Made by a program: the position numbers and the translations under genes
In this document: piece by piece, positions 20,655 through 32,751 of the stretch
Layout of the letters: every line of letters begins with the position of its first letter
Numbering within the stretch: position 1 is the stretch's first letter
Assembly (NCBI RefSeq): GCF_900452415.1
Contig: NZ_UGNX01000001.1
Coordinates: 310,001 to 374,000, forward strand
Length of the DNA: 64,000 nt
Reading direction: 5' to 3'
DNA from: Legionella cincinnatiensis
GTDB taxonomy: Bacteria > Pseudomonadota > Gammaproteobacteria > Legionellales > Legionellaceae
Notes under the pieces: model-generated
Told to the model about the DNA's origin: nothing
Seen by the model: only the letters and a program-made list of their open reading frames with translations
Databases searched by the model: none

Positions 20655-22160
20655 ATGCATTATTTGCTCAATTTACTAATTTGGTTGCCCATAATAGGCG
20701 GTGTTTTTGTTCTTCTCGTTGGAGATGATCGTAACCCGAATATTTCACGCTACTTAGCTTTATTTACGGTAATACTTTGCTTGTTGCTTTGTATTCCACT
20801 TGTTGCAGGTTTTGATACCAAAACATTAGGAATGCAATATTTGGAAGAATTTCCGTGGATGCCAGCCTTAGGGATTAGCTATAGTTTAGGCATTGATGGA
20901 CTCTCTTTGCTTCTTATTGTGCTTAGTATTTTTACTAACCTAATTGTTATTTTAGCTACTTGGGATAGTATCACCAATAGAGTTTCTCAATATTTAGCTG
21001 CATTTTTAATTATGCAGGGCCTATTAGTTGGGGTGTTTTCTGCTTTAGATGCCATTTTATTCTATGTGTTTTGGGAAGCAACATTGATCCCCATGTATCT
21101 GATTATCGGTATCTGGGGTTCGGATAATCGAGTCTATGCTGCTATTAAATTTTTCTTATACACTTTTTTAGGCTCGGTGTTAATGCTGGCCAGCTTTTTG
21201 TACATGGGATATATCGCTGGTACATTCAATATTGAAGCTTTTTATGCAATTAAACTTGGCATGACCGCACAAACATTGATTTTTATTGCTTTTTTCCTAG
21301 GCTTTGCAATAAAAATTCCTATGTTTCCTGTTCATACTTGGTTGCCAGATGCTCATACGGAAGCACCTGCAGGGGGCTCTGTAGTGTTAGCCGCAATTTT
21401 ACTGAAGCTAGGCGCTTACGGATTTATTCGTTTTTCTTTGCCTATAGTTCCTGATGCATGTAATCGATACGCCGGGATAATGATTGCTCTCTCTTTAATT
21501 GCGATTGTTTATATTGCTTTGGTTGCAATTATTCAAAAAGACATGAAACGACTCATTGCATATTCTTCAATTTCGCATATGGGATTTGTGACCCTAGGTT
21601 CCTTTGCTATTTTTGCTATTGCGAAACAATCAGGTCTAAGCGGAGCAGGTTTAATATTAGAAGGTGCAATCGTTGTAATGATTTCACATGCCTTTGTCTC
21701 CAGTGGGCTTTTTGCGGGTGTTGGATACATTTATGATCGGATGCATACCCGAAAATTAGCGGATTTTGGTGGAATCGTAAATACAATGCCTATGTTTGCT
21801 TCGTTCTTTATGCTCTTTTGTATGGCAAATGCAGGACTACCAGGAACCTCCGGATTTGTTGGCGAGTTTATGGTAATTTTGGGTTCACTTAAAGCGGGCT
21901 TCTGGGTTGCATTTTGGGCCGCAACTACGTTAATTACATCTGCAGGCTATAATCTCTGGATGTATAAACGCGTCATTTTTGGGCCTATAGCTAATGAAAA
22001 GGTTGCAGCGCTAAAAGACCTTACGGGCTTTGAGTTAAGTGCTTATATCCTGCTTGCTTTAGCAGTAATTGTTATGGGTGTTTATCCTAAGCCATTGTTA
22101 GAGTATATCCATCAAACAGTAAGCCATACTCTCGCATTAGCAAGCCAATCAAAACTGTAA
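20655..22160 (+). CDS. nuoM: NADH-quinone oxidoreductase subunit M
   Basis: Second antiporter-like proton-pumping subunit, 501 residues with about fourteen helices. Conserved features are FYVFWEATLIPMYLIIGIWG with the functional glutamate, FAIKIPMFPVHTWLPDAHTE, and KDMKRLIAYSSISHMGF. Length is normal for proteobacterial NuoM. Confidence 0.96.
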   Translation: MHYLLNLLIWLPIIGGVFVLLVGDDRNPNISRYLALFTVILCLLLCIPLVAGFDTKTLGMQYLEEFPWMPALGISYSLGIDGLSLLLIVLSIFTNLIVILATWDSITNRVSQYLAAFLIMQGLLVGVFSALDAILFYVFWEATLIPMYLIIGIWGSDNRVYAAIKFFLYTFLGSVLMLASFLYMGYIAGTFNIEAFYAIKLGMTAQTLIFIAFFLGFAIKIPMFPVHTWLPDAHTEAPAGGSVVLAAILLKLGAYGFIRFSLPIVPDACNRYAGIMIALSLIAIVYIALVAIIQKDMKRLIAYSSISHMGFVTLGSFAIFAIAKQSGLSGAGLILEGAIVVMISHAFVSSGLFAGVGYIYDRMHTRKLADFGGIVNTMPMFASFFMLFCMANAGLPGTSGFVGEFMVILGSLKAGFWVAFWAATTLITSAGYNLWMYKRVIFGPIANEKVAALKDLTGFELSAYILLALAVIVMGVYPKPLLEYIHQTVSHTLALASQSKL

Positions 22161-22175
22161 TCAAGGTTAATCAAT

Positions 22176-23618
22176 ATGACAGCATTACTAGAAAATATTC
22201 ATGTAGCCCTTCCTGAAATGGTTGTGTTGGCTACAGCCTGTATCGCATTGCTTGCCGATTTATTTTTAAGGCATCGGTATAAGTCAGCTGCTTATTTTAT
22301 ATCCTGCATCGGATTGATTGTAGCTGCCTTGATTAGCTTCTTTTATATTGGGATGTTTAAAGTTATTACTTTGAGTGGCTTGTTTATTAGTGATGATGTA
22401 GCTCATATAATGAAGTTTTTTATTTATCTTACTGTTTTGCTCAGTTTTATCTATTCAAGAAACTACATCGATGAGCGTCAAATGCCATCCGGTGATTATT
22501 ATGTATTAGGAATGTTTTCTGCATTAGGTATGATGCTTCTTGTTTCAGCTCATTCATTGTTAACCGTATTTCTAGGGTTAGAATTATTATCTTTACCTTT
22601 GTATGCTATGACAGCCATTCGCAGAACAGATGGTGATTCTTCTGAAGCTGCAATAAAATATTTCGTAATGGGATCCATCGCATCGGCTATGCTTTTATAC
22701 GGCATGTCTTTAATTTATGGAGCTACCGGGAAATTAGATCTATTAGATGTTGCTAATGCAATTGCTGCAAATTGGCAACAGCAAAATGCATTATTATCTT
22801 TTGCCTTAGTCTTCATTTTGGCAGGGGTTGCGTTTAAATTAGCTGCTGTACCGTTTCACATGTGGGCTCCTGATGTATACCAAGGAGCACCTAGCTCCGT
22901 TACTTTGTTTATTAGTGCCGCACCAAAAATAGCTGCAGTTGGTATGACTTTTAGATTACTTACTATTGGTTTGGTAGATATTAGTTCGCAATGGCAACAA
23001 ATTTTGCTGGTAATCACGCTGCTTTCTACTGGCTTAGGAAATCTATTTGCTGTAGTTCAGAGTAGTATTAAACGCTTACTGGCATATTCAGCGATATCAC
23101 ATATAGGATATGCTTTGTTTGGTATTCTAGCTGCAAGTGCATCAGGATATTCAGCTGCTCTTTACTATATTGTAGTTTATTCGATTACATCAGCAGCTGC
23201 TTTTGGATTGATTGTTTTAATGTCAAGTCAAGGGATGGAAATTGATAATGTTGATGATTTAAAAGGACTTAGCAAAAGAAGTCCTTGGCTTGCATTTATG
23301 ATGCTAATCATTATGTTTTCAATGGCAGGTGTTCCTCCTACAGTTGGATTTCTTACCAAATTACTCGTGCTTAAAGCTCTAGTCGATGCACAAATGACGT
23401 GGGTTGCAGTAGTAGGTTTATTCTTTACAGTTATTGGCGCTTATTATTATTTGCGTATTGTTAAAATAATGTATTTTGATAAACCTGTTCATAATGAACC
23501 CGTTATTGTAGATAAAGGTAATGTTTTAATTTTTTCTTTCAACTGTCTCTCATTGCTTTACTTGGGTATTTTTCCCGGAGCTTTAGTTGTAACGTGTATC
23601 AATGCTTTTGCTTCTTAA
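22176..23618 (+). CDS. nuoN: NADH-quinone oxidoreductase subunit N
   Basis: Third antiporter-like subunit, next to NuoK, and last gene of the nuo operon. The 480-residue product shows [39 protein letters not shown] with the conserved lysine, and [19 protein letters not shown]. Downstream comes about 120 bases and then initiator tRNA; I see no strong terminator directly after the stop. Confidence 0.96.
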   Translation: MTALLENIHVALPEMVVLATACIALLADLFLRHRYKSAAYFISCIGLIVAALISFFYIGMFKVITLSGLFISDDVAHIMKFFIYLTVLLSFIYSRNYIDERQMPSGDYYVLGMFSALGMMLLVSAHSLLTVFLGLELLSLPLYAMTAIRRTDGDSSEAAIKYFVMGSIASAMLLYGMSLIYGATGKLDLLDVANAIAANWQQQNALLSFALVFILAGVAFKLAAVPFHMWAPDVYQGAPSSVTLFISAAPKIAAVGMTFRLLTIGLVDISSQWQQILLVITLLSTGLGNLFAVVQSSIKRLLAYSAISHIGYALFGILAASASGYSAALYYIVVYSITSAAAFGLIVLMSSQGMEIDNVDDLKGLSKRSPWLAFMMLIIMFSMAGVPPTVGFLTKLLVLKALVDAQMTWVAVVGLFFTVIGAYYYLRIVKIMYFDKPVHNEPVIVDKGNVLIFSFNCLSLLYLGIFPGALVVTCINAFAS

Positions 23619-23694
23619 TAACCTATGTCTGCATCATAAATTGGTCTTTTGGGGATGCAGAACACATTTTATTGACAAACTTGAACGAAAGTAC

Positions 23695-23723
23695 TTGCTA
23701 AGAAGGAAGAGTCTCAGTATACT
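23695..23723 (+). promoter_or_regulatory. Probable sigma-70 promoter of initiator tRNA
   Basis: TTGCTA (23695-23700) and TATACT (23718-23723) are separated by 17 bases, and the tRNA begins 13 bases after the -10 box. A second TTGACA lies at 23672-23677 but has no clear -10 at the right distance. Assigned by eye. Confidence 0.5.
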
Positions 23724-23736
23724 TGCCTTCAGTTGA

Positions 23737-23813
<77 letters not shown>

Positions 23814-23822
23814 CTTATTTAG

Positions 23823-23844
23823 AACCCCATTTATGGGGTTTTTT
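23823..23844 (+). terminator. Rho-independent terminator after tRNA-fMet
   Basis: AACCCCAT and ATGGGGTT form a short G-C stem around a TT-containing loop, followed directly by a run of T. It lies ten bases after the tRNA. Confidence 0.8.
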
Positions 23845-24088
23845 ATTATCTTAAAAAACGTAGTTGGATTGCAGTGAAAAGGTTAACGTACAATCATTCA
23901 CCGTAAATCAAATTTTTTAGGATTGTATTTAATTTGTAACTGCACTAAGAACATAGTAGCCCTGTAGAATAAAGTCATTCTGTGAAATTTCTACTTATAG
24001 AAGATTTCCAAATATATGCTTTATCTTCAGCCAGGTTACTGTACCGTATTTGTATTAGGCAATATGCCTTTTTGAAATTATAAATAGT
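23845..24088 (+). other. Leader region before rimP
   Basis: About 240 bases of AT-rich sequence between the tRNA terminator and rimP with no gene. It presumably contains the promoter of the rimP-nusA-infB operon, but I could not place one with confidence. Confidence 0.4.
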
Positions 24089-24532
24089 ATGATACAAGAT
24101 GAATTGGAACATTTATTAGCTCCTGTAATTGCTGATATGGGCTATGAACTTTGGGGATGTGAATATCTTTCACAAGGTAAGCATTCTTTGCTGCGAATAT
24201 ACATTGATAAATCTGATGGAATAACAATTGATGATTGTGAAGCGGTAAGCCATCAAGTAAGTGCCTTACTTGATGTAGAGGATCCAATTCATGGAAATTA
24301 TAGTTTAGAAGTATCCTCTCCTGGCATTCCTAGACCTCTATTTAAAAGTTGGCAATATCAACGATATTTAGGGCATGAGATTCAGGTGAAAACTTTTAAG
24401 CCGGTTGGCGGTAAACGTAAATTGATGGGCATTCTAGTTTCAGCATCTGAAACTTCTATAGTGCTTAATCTAGGCAATGAAGATCAAGAATTACTTTTTT
24501 CAAATATTGTGAGAGCAAGTTTGACAGTATAG
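24089..24532 (+). CDS. rimP: Ribosome maturation factor RimP
   Basis: Assists late assembly of the 30S subunit. The 147-residue product has the two RimP parts: an N-terminal alpha/beta domain with [20 protein letters not shown] and [18 protein letters not shown], then the [10 protein letters not shown] linker and a C-terminal SH3-like barrel. Length is near the E. coli protein (150). It is eleven bases from nusA and starts the classic rimP-nusA-infB operon. Confidence 0.95.
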   Translation: MIQDELEHLLAPVIADMGYELWGCEYLSQGKHSLLRIYIDKSDGITIDDCEAVSHQVSALLDVEDPIHGNYSLEVSSPGIPRPLFKSWQYQRYLGHEIQVKTFKPVGGKRKLMGILVSASETSIVLNLGNEDQELLFSNIVRASLTV

Positions 24533-24543
24533 AGAGGCGAACA

Positions 24544-26022
24544 ATGAGCAAAGAATTGTTACTGGTTGCAGAGGCATTATCAAACGAAAGAGGTGTAAGT
24601 AAGGACGTTATTATACTTGCCATTCAGGCCGCATTAGAGTCTGCAACTCGCAAGATCTTTGGGCTAGACATAGGTGTAAGAATTAAATTAGATTCTCGTA
24701 CAGGAGACTATGAAACTTTTAGATATTGGGATGTTGTTAATGAGGATGATCTTGAATATCCCGATCGTCAGCTCACCTTAGAACAAGCAAGGATACGTAA
24801 CCCATCAGTAAATATAGGTGAGCGTATCGAAGAATCAATTCCTTCTATTGAGTTTGGGCGAATCGAAGCTCAAGCGGCTCGTCAAGTGATTATGCAAAAG
24901 GTCAGAGAAGCGGAGCGTGAGTTAGTAATTGATCAATTTAGAAGTAAATTAGGACAGTTGATTTATGGTACTGTAAAAAAAGTAACTCGAGACAACATTA
25001 TTATTGACCTAGGTGGAAAAGCAGAAGCATTCTTGCCTCGAATAGAAATGCTTCCTCATGAAATGTTTCGTCCTAATGATAGAGTACGTGCTTATTTATA
25101 TGAGATAACACCACAGGCACGTGGCCCTCAATTATTTGTCAGTCGTACTCGTAATGAAATGCTTATCGAACTTTTCCGCATTGAAGTGCCAGAAATCGGT
25201 GAAAATGTTATTGAAGTTAAAGCAGCCGCTCGTGATCCAGGAAATAGAGCAAAAATCGCCGTTAAAACGAATGATGGCCGGATTGATCCAGTAGGTGCTT
25301 GTGTGGGTATGCGTGGCGCCCGCGTTCAAGCAGTTTCCAGTGAACTTGGCGGAGAACGAGTTGATATTATCTTATGGGATGATAATCCAGCTCAATTAGT
25401 TATAAATGCCATGGCGCCAGCAGATATATCTTCTATTGTTGTTGATGAGGATACACATACTATGGATCTTGCTGTAGAAAAGGATCAGTTATCGCAAGCA
25501 ATTGGTAGAAATGGTCAAAATGTTCGCTTAGCAAGTCAATTAACAGGTTGGACTTTGAATGTTATGACTACAGACGAATTTGAAAATAAGAATTTAGAAG
25601 AGTCAAGCAAAATTATTAAGTTGTTTACTTCCGCACTGGAAATTGATGAAGAAATAGCTACATTATTAGTAGCACATGGTTTTTCTTCACTCGAAGAAAT
25701 TGCCTATGTACCTAAAGAAGAACTCTTAGCTATAGAAGAATTTGATGAAGAAATCGTTGAAGAACTAAGAAATAGAGCCAACGATAACTTGCTTACTATG
25801 GCTCTTTCTTCCAATAAAGATTTATCGGGGTTACCTGATGATTCTTTGCTCACAATGGAAGGAATGAATCAAGATCTCGCTAATCAATTAGCTACTCGAG
25901 GAATTACATCTATGGAAGATTTGGCCGAGCAATCTGTAGATGAGTTATTAGAACTTGAAGGCATGACAGAAGAAAAGGCTGCTGCTTTAATTATGAAGGC
26001 TAGAGAGCCATGGTTTTTATAG
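24544..26022 (+). CDS. nusA: Transcription termination/antitermination factor NusA
   Basis: Binds RNA polymerase and modulates pausing, termination and rRNA antitermination. The 492-residue product follows the domain order: N-terminal polymerase-binding domain (1-about 130), S1 domain beginning [11 protein letters not shown], two KH domains with the [10 protein letters not shown] and [13 protein letters not shown] loops, and two C-terminal acidic repeats with helix-hairpin-helix character ([10 protein letters not shown] and [10 protein letters not shown]), as in gammaproteobacteria. A GAGAGG site precedes the ATG. Confidence 0.97.
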   Translation: MSKELLLVAEALSNERGVSKDVIILAIQAALESATRKIFGLDIGVRIKLDSRTGDYETFRYWDVVNEDDLEYPDRQLTLEQARIRNPSVNIGERIEESIPSIEFGRIEAQAARQVIMQKVREAERELVIDQFRSKLGQLIYGTVKKVTRDNIIIDLGGKAEAFLPRIEMLPHEMFRPNDRVRAYLYEITPQARGPQLFVSRTRNEMLIELFRIEVPEIGENVIEVKAAARDPGNRAKIAVKTNDGRIDPVGACVGMRGARVQAVSSELGGERVDIILWDDNPAQLVINAMAPADISSIVVDEDTHTMDLAVEKDQLSQAIGRNGQNVRLASQLTGWTLNVMTTDEFENKNLEESSKIIKLFTSALEIDEEIATLLVAHGFSSLEEIAYVPKEELLAIEEFDEEIVEELRNRANDNLLTMALSSNKDLSGLPDDSLLTMEGMNQDLANQLATRGITSMEDLAEQSVDELLELEGMTEEKAAALIMKAREPWFL

Positions 26023-26098
26023 AGCCATGGATTTTTGATAATATTGTAGTACAAATGATACGCAGATAATAAAGTTACTGCAGAAAGGGGATTAAAAT

Positions 26099-28708
26099 AT
26101 GGCGGATGTGACGGTTAAGCAATTAGCTCAAGTTGTTGGTATTCCGGTTGAGCGCCTATTGAACCAGTTACAGGAAGCAGGATTGTCTTTTAAAGATGAT
26201 CAACAAACTGTGAATGAAGAGCAAAAGCGAATTCTTCTCAATCACTTGAAGAAAACTTCTTTGCGCGATACCAATGTTTCGCCTGAACGAATTACTTTAA
26301 GACGAAAAAGCTTATCGCAAGTTACTATTGGTCATGATGCTTATAGTGGGAAGACCGTTAATATTGAAGTTCGTAAAAAGAAAGTTTTTGTGAAGCGAAG
26401 TCCGGTCATAGAGCAATCTGAACCCGAAGAGCCTATAGTTGCTGCAGAAGAGAATGTGGCAGTACCTGAGCAGCAACCTGCAGAGATTGTACTTGAAACT
26501 CCTTCTGTAGAAGAATCTACAGAATTATCTATAGAGCCAGTTCAGACGGTACCTGAAACAAAAGTCGAGCAGGATCACGAAGCAAAGGACGAAGAACCTT
26601 CCCAAGAGGAAGAAAAAACGAAAGAATTATCCGATATATTGACTACAGAGATCCCGGAAAATACCTCCGAGCTTGAAAAAATAGCAGAGTTTTCACTAAA
26701 AGAAGAGCATAAACCTGAAAAACAAACTAAGAAGAAACATATAGAGCAAGCAGCTGAGCCCGATTCATCTGATTTCAGAAAAGCTAAGAAAAAGCCAAAA
26801 TACCAAACTTACGATCGTGAGGAAGAGGAACAAGAAACTCATAGACGTGGTGGGCGTAGTAAGTTTAAAAAACGTAAGGGTACTGAAAAATCAGATAAGT
26901 ATCGAGAGGCTGAGGAATCATTAAAACATGGTTTTGCCTTACCAACTGCACCAGTAGTAAGAGAAGTTTTACTTCCAGAAACGATCACTGTTGCTGAATT
27001 GGCGAAAAGAATGTCAGTAAAAGCCGCAGAAGTGATAAAAGTGATGATGTCACTTGGTGCAATGGCTACTATTAACCAAGTAATTGATCAAGAAACTGCA
27101 GTGATTGTGGTTGAAGAAATGGGGCATAAAGCTCGTATTATTAAAGAAGACGCAATTGAGGCAGGTTTAGGTGAATCTATTACTGAAGGAAGCCATCATG
27201 AGTCTAGAGCCCCCGTTGTGACGATTATGGGGCATGTTGATCATGGAAAAACTTCTTTACTTGATTATATTCGTCGCACCAAAGTTGCTTCAGGCGAAGC
27301 AGGCGGTATTACACAACATATAGGTGCTTACCATGTGAGTACTCCTAAAGGCGATATTACATTTCTAGATACACCCGGCCATGCTGCATTTACAGCGATG
27401 CGAGCTCGTGGTGCTAAAGTGACCGATATTGTAATTTTGATTGTTGCAGCAGATGATGGAGTTAAGCCACAAACTATTGAGGCCATCCAGCATGCAAAAG
27501 CAGCAAAAGTTCCTATCATAGTTGCTATTAATAAAATGGATAAGCCAGATGCTGATCCTGAACGAGTTATGAACGAATTGACGGTTTATGAAGTAATTCC
27601 AGAAGCATGGGGCGGAGACACCATGTTTGTTAATATTTCAGCAAAATCTGGAATGGGGATTGATGATTTACTCGATTCAATATTATTGCAATCAGAAGTT
27701 TTAGAGCTGACCGCAGTTACAGATGGGGCTGCAAAAGGCGTGGTTATTGAATCTCGTTTGGATAAAGGTAGAGGTCCAGTTGCTACTGTATTGGTGCAAA
27801 GTGGCACCTTACGTAAAGGTGATATCCTCCTTGCCGGTTTTCAATATGGTCGTGTGCGGGCTTTAGTAGGCGATAATGGTGATATGGTAGAAAGTGCAGG
27901 TCCCTCAATCCCAGTCGAGGTACTTGGTTTATCAGCAATTCCCCATGCAGGAGATGAGGCAGTAGTTGTTTCTGATGAGAAAAGGGCTAGGGAAGTAGCT
28001 TTATTCCGTCAAGGTAAGTTCCGTGATGTAAAACTAGCGCGACGCCAGAAGTCAACGATTGAAGGCATCATGGAAAATATGGCTGCTGGAGAGTCTAAAG
28101 CACTTAATGTTGTTCTCAAGGCAGATGTACAAGGTTCTCTTGAAGCAATTTCAGATGCTTTAGTGAAGTTATCTACTGATGAAGTTAAAGTTGCTGTTAT
28201 TTCTAGCGGTGTAGGTGGTATCACTGAATCTGACGTTCACCTTGCTATTGCCTCTGATGCAATTTTAGTTGGTTTTAATGTTCGGGCAGATAGTAGTGCT
28301 AAAAAGCTCGCTGAACATGAATCAGTGCCCCTACATTATTACAGTGTTATTTATGACATCGTTGATCAAATCAAAGGTGCTTTAACTGGTATGCTTGCAC
28401 CACAATTTAAAGAAGAAATTATTGGTATTGCTGAAGTTCGCGATGTATTTAAGTCGCCTAAAATTGGTGCAATTGCCGGATGTATGGTTGTAGAAGGTGT
28501 AATTAAACGTAATAATCCGATTCGTGTATTGCGAGCCAATGTGGTTATTTATGAGGGTACTTTAGAGTCTTTACGACGATTTAAGGATGATGTTGTTGAA
28601 GTTCGCCAAGGATTTGAATGCGGTATTGGTGTGAAAAACTACAATGACGTGAAACCAGGCGATTTAATCGAAGTATATGAAATAGTTGAAATTAAGCGTG
28701 ATTTATAA
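26099..28708 (+). CDS. infB: Translation initiation factor IF-2
   Basis: GTPase that delivers initiator tRNA to the 30S subunit and promotes subunit joining. The 869-residue product has an N-terminal IF2 associated domain, a long Glu/Lys-rich low-complexity linker (about residues 90-270), a second small N-domain near [14 protein letters not shown], then the G domain with [16 protein letters not shown] and NKMDKPDAD, and the beta-barrel and C-terminal tRNA-binding domains. AAAGGGG upstream supports the start. An internal start for a shorter form, known in E. coli, was not assessed. Confidence 0.97.
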   Translation: MADVTVKQLAQVVGIPVERLLNQLQEAGLSFKDDQQTVNEEQKRILLNHLKKTSLRDTNVSPERITLRRKSLSQVTIGHDAYSGKTVNIEVRKKKVFVKRSPVIEQSEPEEPIVAAEENVAVPEQQPAEIVLETPSVEESTELSIEPVQTVPETKVEQDHEAKDEEPSQEEEKTKELSDILTTEIPENTSELEKIAEFSLKEEHKPEKQTKKKHIEQAAEPDSSDFRKAKKKPKYQTYDREEEEQETHRRGGRSKFKKRKGTEKSDKYREAEESLKHGFALPTAPVVREVLLPETITVAELAKRMSVKAAEVIKVMMSLGAMATINQVIDQETAVIVVEEMGHKARIIKEDAIEAGLGESITEGSHHESRAPVVTIMGHVDHGKTSLLDYIRRTKVASGEAGGITQHIGAYHVSTPKGDITFLDTPGHAAFTAMRARGAKVTDIVILIVAADDGVKPQTIEAIQHAKAAKVPIIVAINKMDKPDADPERVMNELTVYEVIPEAWGGDTMFVNISAKSGMGIDDLLDSILLQSEVLELTAVTDGAAKGVVIESRLDKGRGPVATVLVQSGTLRKGDILLAGFQYGRVRALVGDNGDMVESAGPSIPVEVLGLSAIPHAGDEAVVVSDEKRAREVALFRQGKFRDVKLARRQKSTIEGIMENMAAGESKALNVVLKADVQGSLEAISDALVKLSTDEVKVAVISSGVGGITESDVHLAIASDAILVGFNVRADSSAKKLAEHESVPLHYYSVIYDIVDQIKGALTGMLAPQFKEEIIGIAEVRDVFKSPKIGAIAGCMVVEGVIKRNNPIRVLRANVVIYEGTLESLRRFKDDVVEVRQGFECGIGVKNYNDVKPGDLIEVYEIVEIKRDL

Positions 28709-28710
28709 AG

Positions 28711-29076
28711 ATGAGTCATAATTTTAAACGTACAGACAGAATTGCTGAAATGATTCAGCGAAAGTTGGCTCAGATTATACCGCAGGAAGTTAAAGATCCA
28801 CGACTAACTGGATTTGTGACTATATCAGCAGTGAAAGTCGCTGCTGATTTGGGGCATGCTAAAGTGTATTTTACTGTGCTTAATGACGATCGCGAAATGG
28901 TTGCATCTATTTTAAATGCAGCTTCAAGTTATTTACGCAGTGTTTTAGCGCGTAGCATTACCTTACGTACAGTACCACAACTCCATTTTGTCTATGATGA
29001 ATCAATAGAGTATGGGCAACGATTGAGTCGGTTAATTGATAAAGTAGCTCCTCCTGATGACCATGAAAGTGACTAG
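28711..29076 (+). CDS. rbfA: Ribosome-binding factor A
   Basis: KH-like cold-adaptation factor acting on the 5' helix of 16S rRNA during 30S maturation. The 121-residue product begins with [17 protein letters not shown] and has [17 protein letters not shown] and [18 protein letters not shown], all standard. It begins two bases after infB and overlaps the truB start by 20 bases, so the three are coupled. Confidence 0.96.
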   Translation: MSHNFKRTDRIAEMIQRKLAQIIPQEVKDPRLTGFVTISAVKVAADLGHAKVYFTVLNDDREMVASILNAASSYLRSVLARSITLRTVPQLHFVYDESIEYGQRLSRLIDKVAPPDDHESD

Positions 29077-29968
29077 TTCATTATCAACAAAAATTGATGG
29101 GATTCTTTTGCTTAATAAATCGCAAGGAATGACTTCTAATTATGCGTTACAAAAAGTAAAAAGATTATTGGGCGCTAAAAAAGCAGGGCATACTGGGAGT
29201 CTAGATCCCCTTGCTACAGGGATGTTACCTATCTGTTTTGGTGAGGCGACAAAAATATGTCAATTTTTGCTTGAGGCAGATAAATGCTATGAAACTACTG
29301 GTTTGCTAGGCATCAAAACAAATACTGCGGATGCAACAGGAGAGGTGATTGCCCGTAGCGATGAGTTTACAATTTCTAAGCAGCAGCTGACTGATGTATT
29401 AGATAAGCATAAGGGAGTTATAAAACAGGTTCCATCTATGTTTTCTGCATTAAAACACCAGGGAACTCCACTTTATTGTTTTGCTCGAAAAGGGATGAAT
29501 ATTGAGCGAGCAGCGCGTGAAATTTTGATTAGTGAATTGGAGCTGAATGCGTTTGATGGAGTACAATTTTCCTTGACAGTAACTTGCAGCAAAGGAACCT
29601 ATATTCGAAATTTAGTGGAAGATATTGGTGATGTATTAGGAGTAGGAGCGCATGTGACTCGTCTACATCGAGTATATACTGCTGGCTTAAAGGATATGCC
29701 TATGTATTCTCTTGATGAATTAGAGTCAATGTCTTTGACCGAAAGAAAAGCTTGTTTCATTCCTATAGATAGAGCGGTTGATTATCTAGAGCAAGTGACA
29801 CTTTTGGATGATGAAGTGATCTCTATCCGCCAAGGTAGAACAATCACAAATAAAATAGATGTTGAACTGGCTGATTGTGTTCGTCTTTATGATACGAGAG
29901 CACAATTTATTGGATTGGGTGAACGAAGTGCTGGCATTATTAAAGCGAAACGATTACTTTCTTTTTAA
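29057..29968 (+). CDS. truB: tRNA pseudouridine-55 synthase TruB
   Basis: Makes pseudouridine 55 in the T loop of tRNAs. The 303-residue product shows [16 protein letters not shown], the catalytic aspartate in [15 protein letters not shown] (about residue 46), [19 protein letters not shown], and [19 protein letters not shown]-like C-terminal region follows. Two in-frame ATGs (29057 and 29063) are possible; the difference is two residues. Confidence 0.95.
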   Translation: MTMKVTSSLSTKIDGILLLNKSQGMTSNYALQKVKRLLGAKKAGHTGSLDPLATGMLPICFGEATKICQFLLEADKCYETTGLLGIKTNTADATGEVIARSDEFTISKQQLTDVLDKHKGVIKQVPSMFSALKHQGTPLYCFARKGMNIERAAREILISELELNAFDGVQFSLTVTCSKGTYIRNLVEDIGDVLGVGAHVTRLHRVYTAGLKDMPMYSLDELESMSLTERKACFIPIDRAVDYLEQVTLLDDEVISIRQGRTITNKIDVELADCVRLYDTRAQFIGLGERSAGIIKAKRLLSF

Positions 29969-30038
29969 ATTTTTCATTTTAGTGAACAAGTGAATTGAAC
30001 TAATATGAAATTTTTTGCACAAAATTAATTTGTAGTAC

Positions 30039-30067
30039 TTGTTTCGTTGACTTTGCCTTGGTAGAAT
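30039..30067 (+). promoter_or_regulatory. Probable promoter of rpsO
   Basis: TTGTTT (30039-30044) and TAGAAT (30062-30067) lie 17 bases apart, 43 bases before the rpsO ATG. The -35 box is a partial match. E. coli rpsO also has its own promoter. Confidence 0.45.
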
Positions 30068-30109
30068 GTTCGCCTTTGAATGAACACATAGTAGTTCCGG
30101 GAGTGTAGA

Positions 30110-30385
30110 ATGTCGCTAAACAGCGCGGATAAAGCAACAATTGTAAAAGAATACCAACGTTCTGATAAAGATACTGGTTCACCAGAAGTTCAGGTTTCTA
30201 TTATTACAAGCCGTATCAAATATTTAACAGAGCATTTTAAAGAACATAAAAAAGATTTTCATTCTCGACGTGGACTACAAGAGCTGGTGAATAAGCGTCG
30301 TAAATTGTTAAAATATTTAAAGCGTACAAATGAAGCACGTTATCAAACATTAATCCAATCGTTAGAATTGAGAGATTCTTATTGA
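30110..30385 (+). CDS. rpsO: 30S ribosomal protein S15
   Basis: Primary binder of the central domain of 16S rRNA and part of bridge B4. The 91-residue product shows [35 protein letters not shown] region, with conserved [11 protein letters not shown], and [18 protein letters not shown] precedes the ATG. It is followed by a terminator-like hairpin and then pnp, the arrangement found in E. coli. Confidence 0.97.
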   Translation: MSLNSADKATIVKEYQRSDKDTGSPEVQVSIITSRIKYLTEHFKEHKKDFHSRRGLQELVNKRRKLLKYLKRTNEARYQTLIQSLELRDSY

Positions 30386-30441
30386 TTAATGAGCAAAACA
30401 TTTCTTTAGAGATGTGCTTTATAAAAACAAATACTTTAAAT

Positions 30442-30469
30442 AAAGGCGCAATTTTCTGCGCCTTTTTTT
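30442..30469 (+). terminator. Terminator/attenuator between rpsO and pnp
   Basis: AAAGGCGCA (30442-30450) pairs with TGCGCCTTT (30457-30465) and is followed by more T. It would end rpsO transcripts or attenuate readthrough into pnp. Confidence 0.85.
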
Positions 30470-30498
30470 CGTTATAATTACTTAATGAGGGAGATTAC

Positions 30499-32664
30499 GT
30501 GGCGAAGTTTACAAAAGAAATAGCATTTGGTGACCACACTCTTATATTAGAAACTGGTGAAGTAGCACGACAAGCTGATGGAGCAGTTTTTGCCAGTATG
30601 AATGGTACCCAAGTGTTAGCTACAGTAGTAGGAAAAAAAGACGGTGGTGAAGACAATGGATTTTTTCCTCTGACAGTAAATTACCAAGAAAAGTTTTATG
30701 CAGTAGGGAAAATACCAGGGGGGTTTAACAAACGTGAAGGTAGACCCGCTGATCATGAAACACTAATTTCTAGGCTCATTGATCGCCCGATTCGACCTCT
30801 ATTCCCTGAGGGTTTTTCTAACGAAGTGCAAGTAATCGCTACGGTTCTTTCATTAAATCCTGAAGTATCTCCAGACATTGTTGCAATGATTGCTTCCTCT
30901 GCTGCCTTAGCTCTTTCTGGGGTTCCATTTAATGGACCAATTGGTGCTGCGCGTGTTGGTTATAGAGAAGGTATTTATTTATTAAACCCAAGTCGCAAAG
31001 ATTTAGAACAATCTAAATTAGATTTAGTTATTGCTGGAACTAAAGATGCTATTTTGATGGTCGAATCAGAAGCTAAAGAATTGAGTGAAGACATTATGCG
31101 TGGCGCGATCATGTTCGGTCATGAAATGATGAAGAATGTGATTAAAGGAATAGAAGAACTGGCAGCGCAAGGAGGTAAAACGCGTTGGGATTGGACTCCT
31201 CGTGAAGTAGATGTTAATTTGCGGTCACGAGTCGCTGACATGATAAAACATGAAGTGGAAGCTGCTTATCTTATTAAAGATAAACAAGAGCGCTATCAAC
31301 GTTTAGCGGAATTAAAAGAACAAACCATTACAGCGTTACAAGCTGAAAATGACGAGTTAAATGCAGACATTATTAGTAGTATATTCGTTGAACTAGAAAG
31401 TGTTACAGTGCGTAATCGTATACTTGATGGTGAGCCCCGCATTGATGGTCGTGATTGTAAAACAGTACGTCCGATAGCGATTCGTACCAAGTTATTAGAA
31501 AGAGCACATGGTTCTGTTTTGTTTACTCGTGGGGAAACTCAAGCCATTGTTGTTGCTACCTTAGGAAATGAAAGGGATGCGCAAATACTGGATAATATTT
31601 CTGGAGAAACGAAAGATCGGTTTATGCTCCATTACAATTTCCCTCCTTATTCCGTGGGGGAAACGGGTATGATTGGTAGTCCTAAGCGTAGAGAAATTGG
31701 TCATGGTCGTTTAGCAAAACGTGCGATGATGGCAGTTTTGCCTGAGTCAACTGAATTCCCTTATGTACTCAGAGTCGTTTCAGAAATTACTGAATCGAAT
31801 GGTTCAAGCTCTATGGCTACAGTTTGTGGTACAAGTTTAGCGCTTATGGATGCTGGTGTGCCTATCAAAGCACCTGTCGCCGGAGTTGCAATGGGTCTGA
31901 TTAAAGAAGGTGATCGTTATGCTGTTCTTACAGATATCTTGGGAGATGAAGATCATTTAGGTGATATGGATTTCAAAGTAGCCGGTACAGAGCAGGGGAT
32001 CACTGCGTTACAAATGGATATCAAAATTCAGGGAATTACCGGTGAAATTATGGAACAAGCTCTGGATCAAGCTTTAGAAGGGCGTATGCATATTCTTGGA
32101 GTAATGAATAATGCATTAGCAGAACACAGAGAAGAATTATCACAACATGCTCCTAGAATTAGTACCATGAAGGTTGCTGAAGATAAGATTCGCACAATCA
32201 TTGGGAAAGGTGGTGCAACGATTAAAGGGCTTATCGACAGTACTGGAGTTTCTATTGATATAGATGATACAGGTGTCGTTCAATTATTTTCACCTGATCT
32301 GAAGGCATTAGAGGAAGCACAAAAACAAATTAAATCTTTAATTGCTGAAATTGAGGTGGGTCAAACTTACCAAGGAAAAGTAAGCAAAATAGTTGATTTT
32401 GGTGCTTTCATCAATCTCTTACCTGGCAAGGATGGATTGCTACACATTTCGCAAATCTGTAATGATAGAACCCAAAAGGTCGAGAGTGTTTTACAAGAAG
32501 GTCAAGAAATAGCAGTTTTTGTTGCTGGTATTGATAAACAAGGCAGAGTAAAGCTTGAGTGGAAAGATAAACCACAGAATGAAGAGGCAGTAGCTCTTGT
32601 TGACGAAAGTAGTCATGATGCATCAAACGTAGAGACTCCTCAGGAAGGTCAGGATGAAGAATAG
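30499..32664 (+). CDS. pnp: Polyribonucleotide nucleotidyltransferase (PNPase)
   Basis: Phosphorolytic 3'-5' exoribonuclease of the RNA degradosome. The 721-residue product has two RNase PH domains (first with [10 protein letters not shown]-like strands and [11 protein letters not shown]; second with the [10 protein letters not shown] and [16 protein letters not shown] active-site segments), a helical linker, a KH domain with [12 protein letters not shown] and an S1 domain starting [20 protein letters not shown]. It starts with GTG after GAGGGAG. A TATAAT at 30473-30478, just behind the rpsO terminator, could be a -10 box for a separate promoter, though no good -35 is seen. Confidence 0.97.
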   Translation: MAKFTKEIAFGDHTLILETGEVARQADGAVFASMNGTQVLATVVGKKDGGEDNGFFPLTVNYQEKFYAVGKIPGGFNKREGRPADHETLISRLIDRPIRPLFPEGFSNEVQVIATVLSLNPEVSPDIVAMIASSAALALSGVPFNGPIGAARVGYREGIYLLNPSRKDLEQSKLDLVIAGTKDAILMVESEAKELSEDIMRGAIMFGHEMMKNVIKGIEELAAQGGKTRWDWTPREVDVNLRSRVADMIKHEVEAAYLIKDKQERYQRLAELKEQTITALQAENDELNADIISSIFVELESVTVRNRILDGEPRIDGRDCKTVRPIAIRTKLLERAHGSVLFTRGETQAIVVATLGNERDAQILDNISGETKDRFMLHYNFPPYSVGETGMIGSPKRREIGHGRLAKRAMMAVLPESTEFPYVLRVVSEITESNGSSSMATVCGTSLALMDAGVPIKAPVAGVAMGLIKEGDRYAVLTDILGDEDHLGDMDFKVAGTEQGITALQMDIKIQGITGEIMEQALDQALEGRMHILGVMNNALAEHREELSQHAPRISTMKVAEDKIRTIIGKGGATIKGLIDSTGVSIDIDDTGVVQLFSPDLKALEEAQKQIKSLIAEIEVGQTYQGKVSKIVDFGAFINLLPGKDGLLHISQICNDRTQKVESVLQEGQEIAVFVAGIDKQGRVKLEWKDKPQNEEAVALVDESSHDASNVETPQEGQDEE

Positions 32665-32700
32665 TTGTAAATGATGCATATCATGATGTTCATTTAACGC

Positions 32701-32751
32701 AAGCTCGACATAAAAATCATTTTACTTTTTATGTCGAGCTTACGTTTTTTT
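32701..32751 (+). terminator. Strong terminator after pnp
   Basis: A perfect 16-base inverted repeat (32701-32716 and 32726-32741, AAGCTCGACATAAAAA and its complement) with a nine-base loop, followed by a seven-T run (32745-32751). Confidence 0.88.
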